From contig JAKAOC010000196.1 of assembly GCA_021823385.1 (NCBI GenBank), positions 1-5,477 of the forward strand: a stretch of 5,477 nucleotides of DNA. Direction: 5' to 3'. Source of the stretch: Actinomycetes bacterium (GTDB taxonomy: Bacteria > Actinomycetota > Acidimicrobiia > Acidimicrobiales > Acidimicrobiaceae). Shown here in pieces: positions 1 to 5,314 of this stretch. Every line of letters starts with the position of its first letter. Within the stretch, counting starts at the first letter, position 1. Position numbers and translations under genes: made by a program. Under the pieces are notes generated by a model. That model ran no database searches. It worked only from the letters and a program-made list of their open reading frames with translations, and was not told the DNA's origin.

Positions 1-111
1 TACAATCACGAGCGTCTTCACAGTTCCCTGTGCTACCTGACCCCGGTCGAGTTCAAGGAGCTGTGGCACCAGCAACACCAGCAACGACTCTCAGTCGCAT
101 TGGACCACTAA
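1..111 (+). CDS. IS3-family transposase (OrfB), C-terminal end
   Basis: Frame 1 is open from the first base to the TAA at 109-111 and gives 36 residues beginning YNHERLHSSLCYLTPVEF. This is the typical C-terminal signature of IS3-family OrfB transposases (YN..R.H..L.Y.TP.EF), at the end of the rve/DDE integrase core. The enzyme carries out DNA cleavage and strand transfer of the element. Only the end of the protein is present, so neither the catalytic DDE residues nor the OrfA-OrfB frameshift can be seen. Its stop codon overlaps the stop of the interrupted gene on the other strand (TAG at 108-110 minus), a by-product of the insertion. Confidence 0.85.
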   Translation, partial: YNHERLHSSLCYLTPVEFKELWHQQHQQRLSVALDH

Positions 112-125
112 CCGGGGTCCCCGCA
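1..125 (+). mobile_element. 3' end of an IS3-family insertion sequence (partial)
   Basis: The window opens inside an insertion sequence: the last 36 codons of a DDE transposase and a short terminal tail. IS3-family elements start with TG and end with CA; here a CA at 124-125 closes the tail, and read inward from the right end the terminus is TGCGGGGACCCCGGTTAG. Directly beyond base 125 the sequence becomes an uninterrupted DUF1016 reading frame, so the boundary is supported from both sides. The left end lies outside the window, so the target duplication (probably GGG or GGGG at 126-129) cannot be verified. The exact end base is inferred from the TG/CA rule and the loss of DUF1016 similarity. 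Confidence 0.7.
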
Positions 126-680
126 GGGGTCCTTCACCATCTGCTGGACGAGTTCCGACTGCTCCGCGGGTATGGTGAGCTCGAAGTTGGACGAGGCGGC
201 GCCGGCGCGCAGGTGAAGGCTGCTCTTGATTTGGTTGAGCAGCACCGCTCTGCTCCACCCACCCTCGACTGCCTTTTGGGCGTAAAACGTCCTGACAGCA
301 GGTTCATCCGCGTAATCCAATAGCACGGTCACATGCCCCCACGGCAATTGTGCAACAGCCTGTTGCACAATTGCCTCCGGCATCTCAGAGGCGAACTTTC
401 TCATGTAGTGGAGGTTCCTAGGTGAGAGGCCGGTCATGTTCGGGAACTCCCGGCGCAGGTCCGACGAGAGCCGCTCAATCACCTTCGTGCCCCACCCCTC
501 GTCGGCCTGGCGCTCCAAAATGACTCGACCAATGTTCCAGTACAACGTGATGAGTTCCCTGTTGACGTGCAGGGTGGCCCGAACGTTCGCGGCGCGAACC
601 TCGGTGGCGAGTCGAGCGAGGGTCTCGTCGTAGTCCTCAGGGAGCGTGATCCGGCGGGCCGGTGGGTTGCTGGCTGACAT
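108..680 (-). pseudogene. DUF1016 (YhcG-type) nuclease gene truncated by the insertion sequence
   Basis: This encodes 190 residues from ATG at 680, chosen because AGGAG lies 5 nt upstream; an upstream in-frame start at 764 has no such site. The first 180 or so residues match the DUF1016 N-terminal domain: YWNIGRVI followed by GWGTKVIERLSSDL, then LSPRNLHYMRKF, QLPWGHVTVLL and FYAQKAVEGGWSRAVL. In complete proteins of this family (about 350 aa) this domain, thought to act in protein or DNA binding, is followed by a PDDEXK-type nuclease domain. Here similarity stops at QQMVKDP, where family members continue with a tyrosine and the nuclease half. The last codons (CGDPG) and the stop come from the insertion sequence. 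The catalytic part is therefore missing and the gene is presumably inactive as a nuclease. The remainder may lie left of the window, beyond the element. Confidence 0.85.
343..375. repeat. 33-bp near-perfect palindrome inside the DUF1016 gene
   Basis: GGCAATTGTGCAACAG (343-358) is followed by one base and then its exact reverse complement (360-375). It lies in the codons for AIVQQAVAQLP, a motif conserved in the family, so it may result from codon choice for a repeated peptide pattern. It could form a strong hairpin in DNA or RNA. Confidence 0.85.
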
Positions 681-771
681 CACGGCTCCTCTCCTTGGTG
701 GTGTAACTACATTGTGCCCAGCACCCGCTACGTCGCACTCCCGGCGGACTGGGTGGACTAGCAAGACACGG

Positions 772-800
772 GTGACAGGTTGGGGCGGCGTGGCTAAAAT
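772..800 (+). promoter_or_regulatory. Possible sigma70-type promoter of the winged-helix gene
   Basis: GTGACA at 772-777 and TAAAAT at 795-800 are separated by 17 bp, close to TTGACA/TATAAT. It lies in the divergent gap between the DUF1016 gene (start 680, minus) and the plus-strand gene. If it is used, transcription would start near 807, and translation would have to begin at GTG 820 or 826 rather than GTG 790. It is a pattern match only. Confidence 0.35.
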
Positions 801-1140
801 ACCTGTTCAGAGCTTATTTGTGGAGGTGCCGTCACCCCAGGCGAAACCGTGGCTGGTTCGCCTAGAGGCGTTCCAGATAGGTGTTCGCCCTGGTCCGCAG
901 CGTTGGACGGTGCGCGACGAGATCCTGGCAATACTGCCGGAAATGGTAGATCAGCGCAGTGAGTTCAGGTTGAAGGACCTGGTAGCCCGCCTGAACCCGG
1001 ACAATGACCCGCGGCGCCGGTGGGCGGTGGAGAAGGCTGTCGCGCGACTTCGGGAGAGACAAGAGGGCTCGAGGCGCTTTGTCAGGTTAAGTCACGGGCG
1101 TTGGCGGGTAGATCCTGAGTGGCCACTGCGCGGGCGATGA
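790..1140 (+). CDS. Small winged-helix-like protein of unknown function
   Basis: The product has 116 residues from GTG 790. The start is uncertain: GTG 820 or 826 would fit the promoter-like sequence at 772-800, and the upstream ATG at 646 would overlap the start of the DUF1016 gene and has no ribosome binding site. I do not recognise a named family. The C-terminal 70 residues look like a compact helical fold with a wing: VRDEILAILPEM, then FRLKDLVARLNP, then RRRWAVEKAVARLRER, ending FVRLSHGRWRV, where a final GxWRV strand is common in winged-helix proteins. Codon use is coding-like. The last 59 bp overlap the end of the toxin gene on the opposite strand (1082-1140), so one of the two tails may be an artefact or a recent extension. 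It could be a small DNA-binding regulator or a remnant of a larger protein. Confidence 0.5.
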   Translation: MAKIPVQSLFVEVPSPQAKPWLVRLEAFQIGVRPGPQRWTVRDEILAILPEMVDQRSEFRLKDLVARLNPDNDPRRRWAVEKAVARLRERQEGSRRFVRLSHGRWRVDPEWPLRGR

Positions 1141-1924
1141 TGTCATTGGCCCATTCGACCGCCTGGTCGAGCCCCAACAGTTTCAGCCCCTCGGCCGCTT
1201 CGGCGTAGAGGGCATCCCAGCCGTCGTGTGCGATGACCGTCGGCGGCCATGGTCCCCGCCGACGAAATTTGAAGAGACGGAGTCCCAATTGATTCAACTG
1301 CTCGAGATCGAGCTCTTCGTCGACGCACAACAGCTGAAGATCAACAAGGTCATGGGCGCGCTCGAATTTTCCATGGGGGCCAGGTGTCGTGCACGCATGC
1401 AGCTTCTGCACGAACTGGTCCTCGATCGACACAACACTCACCGACTCGGGGGCGGGTAGGCCAACACTGGTGAAGAGTTCCACAACGTCGGCGGCAATGA
1501 CTTCGGTAACGCGGGACAGGCTGTTGACCTCGTCGACCGTGATCTCCAACTTCACCGTGTCAACGGAACTGCCACGGTACCGTAAGGTGACAGCAATTGG
1601 CAGCATCACGTACGTCTCGGGCACGGTGCGCGGCTTGGACTTGGGCCGGCGCACGGCGGATCCGGTGAAGCCGCCCCACCCCGCGCTGAGATTCGCGTTG
1701 AGCTCGGCCAGGAATCCGTCCTCCGTCATGTCACGTGGTCGAGTGGCGTCAAGATCTACAGAAAAGCGTGAATCAGTTGGACCACGGCGCAGGCTCATCG
1801 CGGTACCGCCCTTGACGGCCCCAAGAGGGAGCATCTGCGCAACAGCGACGTTCGCCATGGTACGAACCCGACGTTGAGCGAGCTGGTCGCTGATCCCGTA
1901 CACGTTCTTCAAGCGCTGACGCAA
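1082..1924 (-). CDS. AbiEii-like nucleotidyltransferase toxin (type IV toxin-antitoxin), 5' end damaged
   Basis: AbiEii-type toxins are DNA-polymerase-beta-fold nucleotidyltransferases whose activity arrests growth; known relatives act on tRNA or nucleotides in the cytoplasm and serve in phage defence. In the 280-residue frame from TTG 1924 the family motifs are in order: KGGTAMSLR (38-46), the metal-binding SVDLDAT with D57 and D59 (55-61), KLEITVDEV (125-133), DQFVQKLHA (169-177) and AHDLVDLQLL (190-199). All core motifs are intact. It lies directly downstream of an AbiEi-like antitoxin, the usual order. The start is abnormal. An ATG at 1972 overlaps the antitoxin stop as ATGA and is in frame, but TAA follows at 1954-1952 as codon 7. 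The next possible starts (TTG 1924, TTG 1912, GTG 1903) have no visible ribosome binding site. The toxin is probably poorly made or inactive unless translation restarts. Confidence 0.85.
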   Translation of the reverse strand: MRQRLKNVYGISDQLAQRRVRTMANVAVAQMLPLGAVKGGTAMSLRRGPTDSRFSVDLDATRPRDMTEDGFLAELNANLSAGWGGFTGSAVRRPKSKPRTVPETYVMLPIAVTLRYRGSSVDTVKLEITVDEVNSLSRVTEVIAADVVELFTSVGLPAPESVSVVSIEDQFVQKLHACTTPGPHGKFERAHDLVDLQLLCVDEELDLEQLNQLGLRLFKFRRRGPWPPTVIAHDGWDALYAEAAEGLKLLGLDQAVEWANDIIARAVATQDLPANARDLT

Positions 1925-1951
1925 AGCGGCGGCGTGACGGGGCGGTGTGTC

Positions 1952-1972
1952 TTAGCTGTGGCCGGTGCTCAT
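1952..1972 (-). other. ATGA stop-start overlap followed by an in-frame TAA
   Basis: The antitoxin ends in TGA (1971-1969). The ATG at 1972-1970 overlaps it and is in frame with the toxin, reading MSTGHS and then TAA. Past the stop the frame continues as DTPPRHAAALRQRLKN, which reads like a normal toxin N-terminus. The simplest reading is a nonsense mutation in the toxin gene; a regulatory six-codon leader is less likely. Confidence 0.75.
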
Positions 1973-2511
1973 TGTGGAATTGCCTCTAGTTCGCGCTTCA
2001 GGGCGCGGGCCTCTCGTTCATCCACTAGCCCTTCGCGCACCGCCTCGGGGAGGGCTTCGATGAGCCGCTCGGTCATCACGTACGCCCGCGCATCACGAAA
2101 GGCTTGCGCCACGGTAGTGGTCGGGATCCCCTCTACCTCGATCACCTCGACGTCGGCGGAGATACGCACAGTCTTCAGCCAGTCAGGGAGCGCGCGGCGG
2201 CGACGCAGCCTGACCCCCACACGGATCTTGCGGGGATTGACGAGGGCGAGATCGTGAAGTGCAAGGACGGCATCTCCTACAAGGAATGCACCATCACCCA
2301 CTCGCAGGACCGCCTCGTAATACTGATCAAACTTGGACGGAGGCAGTTCATCGAAGCGGTATATCCCGCGCGCCACGTGGTGTAGACGTCCCCGGGCGGC
2401 TAACTTCACCAGCTCAATCGCAGGGATGCCTTCCTCTTCAGCTTGGGCGGTCGTGATGTAGCCGTGCTGCCCCACGGCAATCTCCCACGCCCGCTGTCGA
2501 TAGGTTGCCAT
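1969..2511 (-). CDS. AbiEi-like antitoxin / transcriptional regulator (type IV toxin-antitoxin)
   Basis: The product has 180 residues from ATG 2511, with AGGAG six bases upstream. The N-terminal part (about residues 5-55) is the winged-helix domain usual for AbiEi-type antitoxins: GYITTAQAEEEGIP, ELVKLAARGRLHHVARGIYRF. It is followed by ELPPSKFDQYYEAVLRV and a C-terminal domain with VNPRKIRVGVRLRRRR and GIPTTTVAQAFRDA, as in the family's AbiEi_4-like members. AbiEi antitoxins block the toxin's effect without forming a stable complex and repress their own promoter by binding inverted repeats. The gene precedes the toxin with a 4-base stop-start overlap, an operon arrangement. It seems intact, and the palindrome over its likely promoter (2585-2610) fits autoregulation. 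Similar domains occur in stand-alone regulators, but the toxin next door supports the call. Confidence 0.85.
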   Translation of the reverse strand: MATYRQRAWEIAVGQHGYITTAQAEEEGIPAIELVKLAARGRLHHVARGIYRFDELPPSKFDQYYEAVLRVGDGAFLVGDAVLALHDLALVNPRKIRVGVRLRRRRALPDWLKTVRISADVEVIEVEGIPTTTVAQAFRDARAYVMTERLIEALPEAVREGLVDEREARALKRELEAIPQ

Positions 2512-2584
2512 TCCAGTCTCCTAGCCCGATCAACTACTTGGTATCAGTGCCTAGCCATCATGGTGCGGCACTTTTCGTTTGCCG

Positions 2585-2610
2585 CAACTATACCAGTTTC
2601 GGTATAGTTG
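2585..2610. promoter_or_regulatory. Palindromic operator candidate for AbiEi autoregulation
   Basis: CAACTATACC (2585-2594) and GGTATAGTTG (2601-2610) are perfect inverted 10-bp arms around a 6-bp spacer. They cover the -10 box and spacer of the promoter above. AbiEi proteins are known to bind inverted repeats in their promoters. A weaker second inverted repeat, AGTGCC/GGCACT, lies between the promoter and the gene (about 2546-2572) and might be a second site. The binding role is inferred. Confidence 0.5.
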
Positions 2611-2616
2611 TGCCAA
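2587..2616 (-). promoter_or_regulatory. Likely promoter of the toxin-antitoxin operon
   Basis: Read on the minus strand, TTGGCA (2616-2611) and TATAGT (2592-2587) are separated by 18 bp, each one base off the sigma70 consensus. The predicted start would give a leader of about 70 nt before the antitoxin ATG. The -35 box sits against the direct repeat that borders the small inverted-repeat element, so the insertion stopped just short of the promoter. Confidence 0.5.
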
Positions 2617-2625
2617 TTGGTGGAG
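2617..2625. repeat. Direct repeat copy 1 (TTGGTGGAG), left border of the small element
   Basis: TTGGTGGAG is followed by CCA and then the terminal inverted repeat at 2629. The 15 bp before the element (2614-2628) match the 15 bp between the two elements (2808-2822) at 12 positions. It is read as a target duplication or att core. Confidence 0.7.
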
Positions 2626-2628
2626 CCA

Positions 2629-2807
2629 GTTCGGCTTAAAGACCGGACTGTGGTGCGCAACCCTCTTAGCTGATGGTGCGCATCCAACCGGCCAGCCGGA
2701 CACCCGACTCGCCTGGAAAAGAGCCCTACACGGCACTGGACCCGGGTTCGGCGAGAGAGTTCGTCGCTCTCTGAACGCGCACCAGGCGTCCGGTCTCGAA
2801 GCCGAAC
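2629..2807. mobile_element. 179-bp MITE-like element with paired terminal inverted repeats
   Basis: The ends are 2629-2658 and the reverse complement of 2777-2807. They align over 31 positions with 26 identities: GTTCGGCTT, two different bases, AGACCGGAC, two or three different bases, TGGTGCGC. The middle box AGACCGGAC is private to this element, which shows that the two ends belong together. Inside, a second TGGTGCGCATCC (from 2674) and an AGCCGGAC box repeat the spacing of boxes at the right end of the large element. No gene fits in it. An AGAGAG/CTCTCT hairpin lies at about 2755-2773. It is flanked by TTGGTGGAG on both sides. It looks like a non-autonomous miniature element; the enzyme that moves it is not in the window. 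Confidence 0.65.
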
Positions 2808-2810
2808 TGG

Positions 2811-2819
2811 TTGGTGGAG
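2811..2819. repeat. Direct repeat copy 2 (TTGGTGGAG), between the two elements
   Basis: It lies in the 15-bp gap (2808-2822) separating the end of the small element (GAAC) from the start of the large one (GTTCG). The surrounding arms CGAACTGG and CCAGTTCG form an inverted repeat around it. Confidence 0.75.
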
Positions 2820-2822
2820 CCA

Positions 2823-2853
2823 GTTCGACTTTAAGGCACTATGGTTGGTGCGC
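2823..2853 (+). repeat. Left terminal inverted repeat of the large element
   Basis: It begins GTTCGACTTTAAGGCACTA and ends TTGGTGCGC. Its partner is the reverse complement of 5315-5344 (26 of 31 identical). Confidence 0.8.
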
Positions 2854-2871
2854 CAAAATGGAGGTAGGTAC

Positions 2872-2905
2872 GAACTCGGGTCCGACACCGTGCGGATCCG
2901 AGTTC
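2872..2905. repeat. Subterminal inverted repeat inside the large element
   Basis: GAACTCGGGTC (2872-2882) and GATCCGAGTTC (2895-2905) pair with one mismatch around a 12-bp spacer. No T-run follows, so it does not look like a terminator. An ACGAACTC and GGGTCC combination also occurs near the right end of the small element (minus strand), so this may be part of the element end. Confidence 0.6.
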
Positions 2906-2947
2906 AGCCTCTCTGACTCGGGCCTCCGCTGACCCATCCTCCCCCAG

Positions 2948-3196
2948 GGCGCCGGCAAGTTGGTGGATGCCCGCGACGTCAACGCGGTCGCGTGGCCCCG
3001 CTGGGGGAAGATGGGAGTTCCCTACCTGGACGTCGCCGTGCCTGACCTATCCCATCTGACCGACCAACAGTGAGCGATCGTTGACCACCCCGTCGACCAG
3101 CACGGCCGGGTCCTCGCCGGCCCCGGCACGGGGAAGTCCTTCACGGCGATGATGCTCCTGGGCCGCCTGGCGCTCCTGGAGCGCGGCCACTCGTAA
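2948..3196 (+). pseudogene. UvrD/Rep-type superfamily 1 helicase, N-terminal remnant
   Basis: One plus-strand frame reads GKLVDARDVNAVAWPRWGK, then VPYLDVAVPDLSHLTDQQ, a TGA stop (3071-3073), then AIVDHPVDQHGRVLAGPGTG, KSFTAMMLLGRLALLERGHS and TAA (3194-3196). LT.Q...I, a short gap and AGPGTGKS are the Q motif and Walker A ATP-binding loop at the start of UvrD-like helicases. The TGA stands where relatives often have arginine, and CGA to TGA is a single transition. After RGHS the similarity ends and coding potential switches to the minus strand. More than 80 percent of a normal helicase is absent. An ATG at 3011 could be the original start. The part upstream of 3011 is coding-like, but I do not recognise it. 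Confidence 0.65.
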
Positions 3197-3406
3197 ACCG
3201 AAGACCTCCGCCGTCAGCGAGACGCTCTCAATGGCCTCGTAGTAACGCCCCATCGCCGTCTCGGTCGTGGGCATCTCGACCTGGACCACCACCAGCTGCT
3301 CATCGAGCTCGCCAGTGACCGCGGGCACGAGTTCCACCGCTCGCGCCACCGCACGGGGGGAGAGCTCACTGTCGCGGTAGGCGGCCAACAGGTTGTTGAC
3401 CATCAT
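3047..3406 (-). CDS. Hypothetical protein, probably a gene fragment
   Basis: The frame gives 119 residues from ATG 3406; ATG 3403 is also possible, with GGAGG five bases before it. The first 70 or so residues (about 3195-3406) have strong coding-like third-position GC and a helical pattern, VNNLLAAYRDSELSPRAVAR and later YYEAIESVSLTAEVFGL. The rest runs antisense through the helicase remnant and looks non-genuine, so the real protein is probably cut at about 3195. Upstream, the same frame is open as far as the stop of the beta-propeller gene (3470-3472), reading DKRARSQQRTSSRIHADALE, so the authentic protein may begin earlier and have lost its 5' end. I do not recognise a family. It lies 63 bp downstream of the beta-propeller gene on the same strand. 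Confidence 0.35.
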   Translation of the reverse strand: MMVNNLLAAYRDSELSPRAVARAVELVPAVTGELDEQLVVVQVEMPTTETAMGRYYEAIESVSLTAEVFGLRVAALQERQAAQEHHRREGLPRAGAGEDPAVLVDGVVNDRSLLVGQMG

Positions 3407-3469
3407 CGCCTCCAGGGCGTCAGCGTGGATACGGCTGCTCGTGCGCTGCTGCGAGCGAGCCCGCTTGTC

Positions 3470-5014
3470 CTAGCTCGACCCACCCAGCCGGTAGGCCACG
3501 ACCTGGGGGTGGCCACCTCCGTGGGCCAGCTGGGGTCCCCCGGCCGGGACGACGACGGTGTCCCCGGCCACCGCGATCCCCGCGTTGGTCGATGTGGGTA
3601 GCGCGATCGATCGGACGACGCGGCCGGTCGCGCGGTCGAGGGCGAGCATGGTGCCGTCGAAGAGGGTCGTCAGCACCAGGTCGTTGACCACCGTCGTGTC
3701 ACCCAAGGGCAGCGACGCGACCTTGGTGTCCCACTCGACCCGGCCGGTCGCCAGGCTCAGCGCCTCGATCTCTCCGGCCGCCTTGGTCCCGGCGAAGGGC
3801 TGGCCAGTGACGTCGCTGTTGGACGTGTAGCGCAGCGCGAGATCGATCGTCTCGACGTAGACCGAGCCGCCGGCCACGGCCATGTTGGCCAGGACCCCCC
3901 CGAAGGATCCGGGCAGGATCACGAGCGGCAGGGAGGCCGTGACCCCGTGCAGCGCGCGGCGCGAGTCGCCGTCGTGGCCGTTGTGTGCGCCGACCGGCGT
4001 CTTCCACAGTAGGTGGCCGGTGCGCGCGTTGAATGCGTAGACGATCCCCATCTTCCCTCCGCCGATGATCGCGGGCTGGCCGCGCACCGTGGCCGCGATC
4101 GGCGAGGCCTGAAGGTCGTAGTCCTTGAAGTCGTCGGGGACCGCCTGGTAGTACCAGCGCAGTCGCCCGGTCGCCGCGTCCAGGTTGACCTCGCTGTCGG
4201 TGTAGGGCTGGGGCCGCGGCTCGCTCATCGCCGAGCCGAACGTCTGGTACGGGTTCCCGACGCCGACGGTCACCGAGCCGTCCGATCCCACGAGAGGCGT
4301 CTCCCAGATCCCGCCCGAGCCCAGCCCCAGCGCGGCGACCCCCGGGTCGAGCGAGGTCGTGGTGTCAAAGCGCCAGAGCTCGCGGCCGTCCTTCGCGTTG
4401 AGCGCGAGCACGACGCCGCCGCCCGGGCCTTTGCCGTACTGGCTGCCGAGGTACTCGCGCCCGCCCGCGACCACCGGCTGGACGCCGAAGGTCCCCTGGC
4501 CCTTGGTGAGGAGGTGCCGGTCCGCCCAGACCACGCGCCCGTCGCTCGCGCGCAGGGCGAACGCGGTGCGCGGGGCCAGAGCGTAGACGAGCCCGCCCGC
4601 GACGGCGACGCCGTTGGGCCCAGGCCCGCTCAGGAGCTTCTGACCGACGTAGTGCTCCCAGAGCTTCTCGCCCGTGGCCAGGCGCAGGGCGTAGACGTTG
4701 GAGTACGCGTCCTGGAGGTAGACGACGCCACCGACGACGACCGGGTTGGCCACCAGCGAACCGAGCTTGTCGAGGCTCTTCGCCGCCTTGCCGGTGATCG
4801 GAAACGACCAGGCCTCGCGCAGGCGCGCCACGGTGGCGCCGGAGATGCCCGAGCCGACGGCGACGCGGGCGTTGTCGAGCTCGCCGTTGGGGTAGGGCCA
4901 CGACCCGACGCGAGGCGCCGGCGCGGCGCCCGCGCCGACCGACGCAAGTCCCACCGCCAGCACCGCCGCGACGAGGGCCGCCCGCACCACCGCTCGCGCC
5001 CCGTCCCGCCCCAT
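3470..5014 (-). CDS. Secreted PQQ-binding-like beta-propeller protein (quinoprotein dehydrogenase family)
   Basis: The product has 514 residues from ATG 5014. This start is preferred because it puts a signal peptide at the N-terminus: basic MGRDGAR, hydrophobic AALVAAVLAVGLASVGAG, likely cleavage near residues 30-33. GTG 5029 is an alternative, and the frame is open to 5188. There is no lipobox cysteine. Repeats typical of eight-bladed propellers are visible: YALRLATGEKLWEHY (108-122), LALNAKDGRELWRF (203-216), NLDAATGRLRWYYQ (277-290), YAFNARTGHLLWK (326-338), ALSLATGRVEWD (418-429) and ALDRATGRVV (458-467). GIWETP, GVGNPYQTFG, YTDSEVNLDAATG and VPDDFKDYDL correspond to the regions that hold the cofactor and active-site aspartate in quinoprotein alcohol dehydrogenases. 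No cytochrome CXXCH and no vicinal cysteine pair are present, so electron transfer or even catalysis is unproven. It may instead be a BamB-like structural propeller. It is intact, much more GC-rich than the left half of the window, and appears as cargo of the inverted-repeat element. Confidence 0.85.
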   Translation of the reverse strand: MGRDGARAVVRAALVAAVLAVGLASVGAGAAPAPRVGSWPYPNGELDNARVAVGSGISGATVARLREAWSFPITGKAAKSLDKLGSLVANPVVVGGVVYLQDAYSNVYALRLATGEKLWEHYVGQKLLSGPGPNGVAVAGGLVYALAPRTAFALRASDGRVVWADRHLLTKGQGTFGVQPVVAGGREYLGSQYGKGPGGGVVLALNAKDGRELWRFDTTTSLDPGVAALGLGSGGIWETPLVGSDGSVTVGVGNPYQTFGSAMSEPRPQPYTDSEVNLDAATGRLRWYYQAVPDDFKDYDLQASPIAATVRGQPAIIGGGKMGIVYAFNARTGHLLWKTPVGAHNGHDGDSRRALHGVTASLPLVILPGSFGGVLANMAVAGGSVYVETIDLALRYTSNSDVTGQPFAGTKAAGEIEALSLATGRVEWDTKVASLPLGDTTVVNDLVLTTLFDGTMLALDRATGRVVRSIALPTSTNAGIAVAGDTVVVPAGGPQLAHGGGHPQVVAYRLGGSS

Positions 5015-5314
5015 CGGCCCATTCTTGTGCACCGCCCCCCCGACGGCGAGGTCGCCCCGGCGGTGCCCAGGCGACCATGTCCTACGGAACCGCTGCCGTC
5101 GGCCCGCGCTGGTCGTCGTCCATCCGTCACGATGCACGCGGTAGTCCTGCGAGTGCCCTCGAGGACAGGCTGGGAGAACTCCGGGCACCGTGCCCCTTCC
5201 GCGACCGCGACCCCGGCGCAGGGCCAGGTGAGTTGCGCACCGAGATCATGCCTTCCAGCCGAACATCCTCGTTCGGCTCCAATGTCGGATACGCACCAGA
5301 ATGGCCGGGAGTTC
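5015..5314. other. Gene-free stretch upstream of the beta-propeller gene with element-end motifs
   Basis: I see no convincing gene here; open frames on both strands are shadows in GC-rich DNA. No clear sigma70 promoter for the propeller gene is visible. The part nearest the tmRNA holds repeated boxes, all quoted on the minus strand: TGGTGCGTATCC (about 5287-5298), AGCCGAAC and GTTCGGCT, and CGGTGCGCAACTC (about 5230-5242). These repeat the boxes of the terminal inverted repeat. A short GGGCAC/GTGCCC palindrome lies at 5183-5195. Confidence 0.5.
5257..5278. repeat. Inverted pair of the outer element-end box
   Basis: AGCCGAAC (5257-5264) and GTTCGGCT (5271-5278) are perfect 8-bp arms around a 6-bp spacer. 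They repeat the outer box of the terminal inverted repeats and may be extra recombinase or accessory-protein sites. Confidence 0.75.

Noticed and set aside
30..323. Plus-strand frame at the left edge
   Set aside because: It is out of frame with the transposase end and antisense to the DUF1016 domain.
646..789. Longer start (ATG 646) for the winged-helix gene
   Set aside because: No ribosome binding site, overlap with the start of the DUF1016 gene, and composition unlike the rest of the protein.
2811..2840. tRNA 3'-end fragment on the minus strand (CTCCACCA after TCGAACTGG)
   Set aside because: No T-stem can form; the CTCCACCA is better explained as a copy of the tmRNA target sequence.
2872..2905. 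Rho-independent terminator
   Set aside because: The stem is good, but no T-run follows on either strand.
2544..2932. Short ORFs on both strands across the inverted-repeat region
   Set aside because: They run through the terminal repeats and element borders, have no recognisable domain, and the two strands mirror each other.
4365..5130. Two minus-strand frames overlapping the beta-propeller gene
   Set aside because: They are arginine- and proline-rich shadow frames with no family motifs; the propeller frame explains the region.
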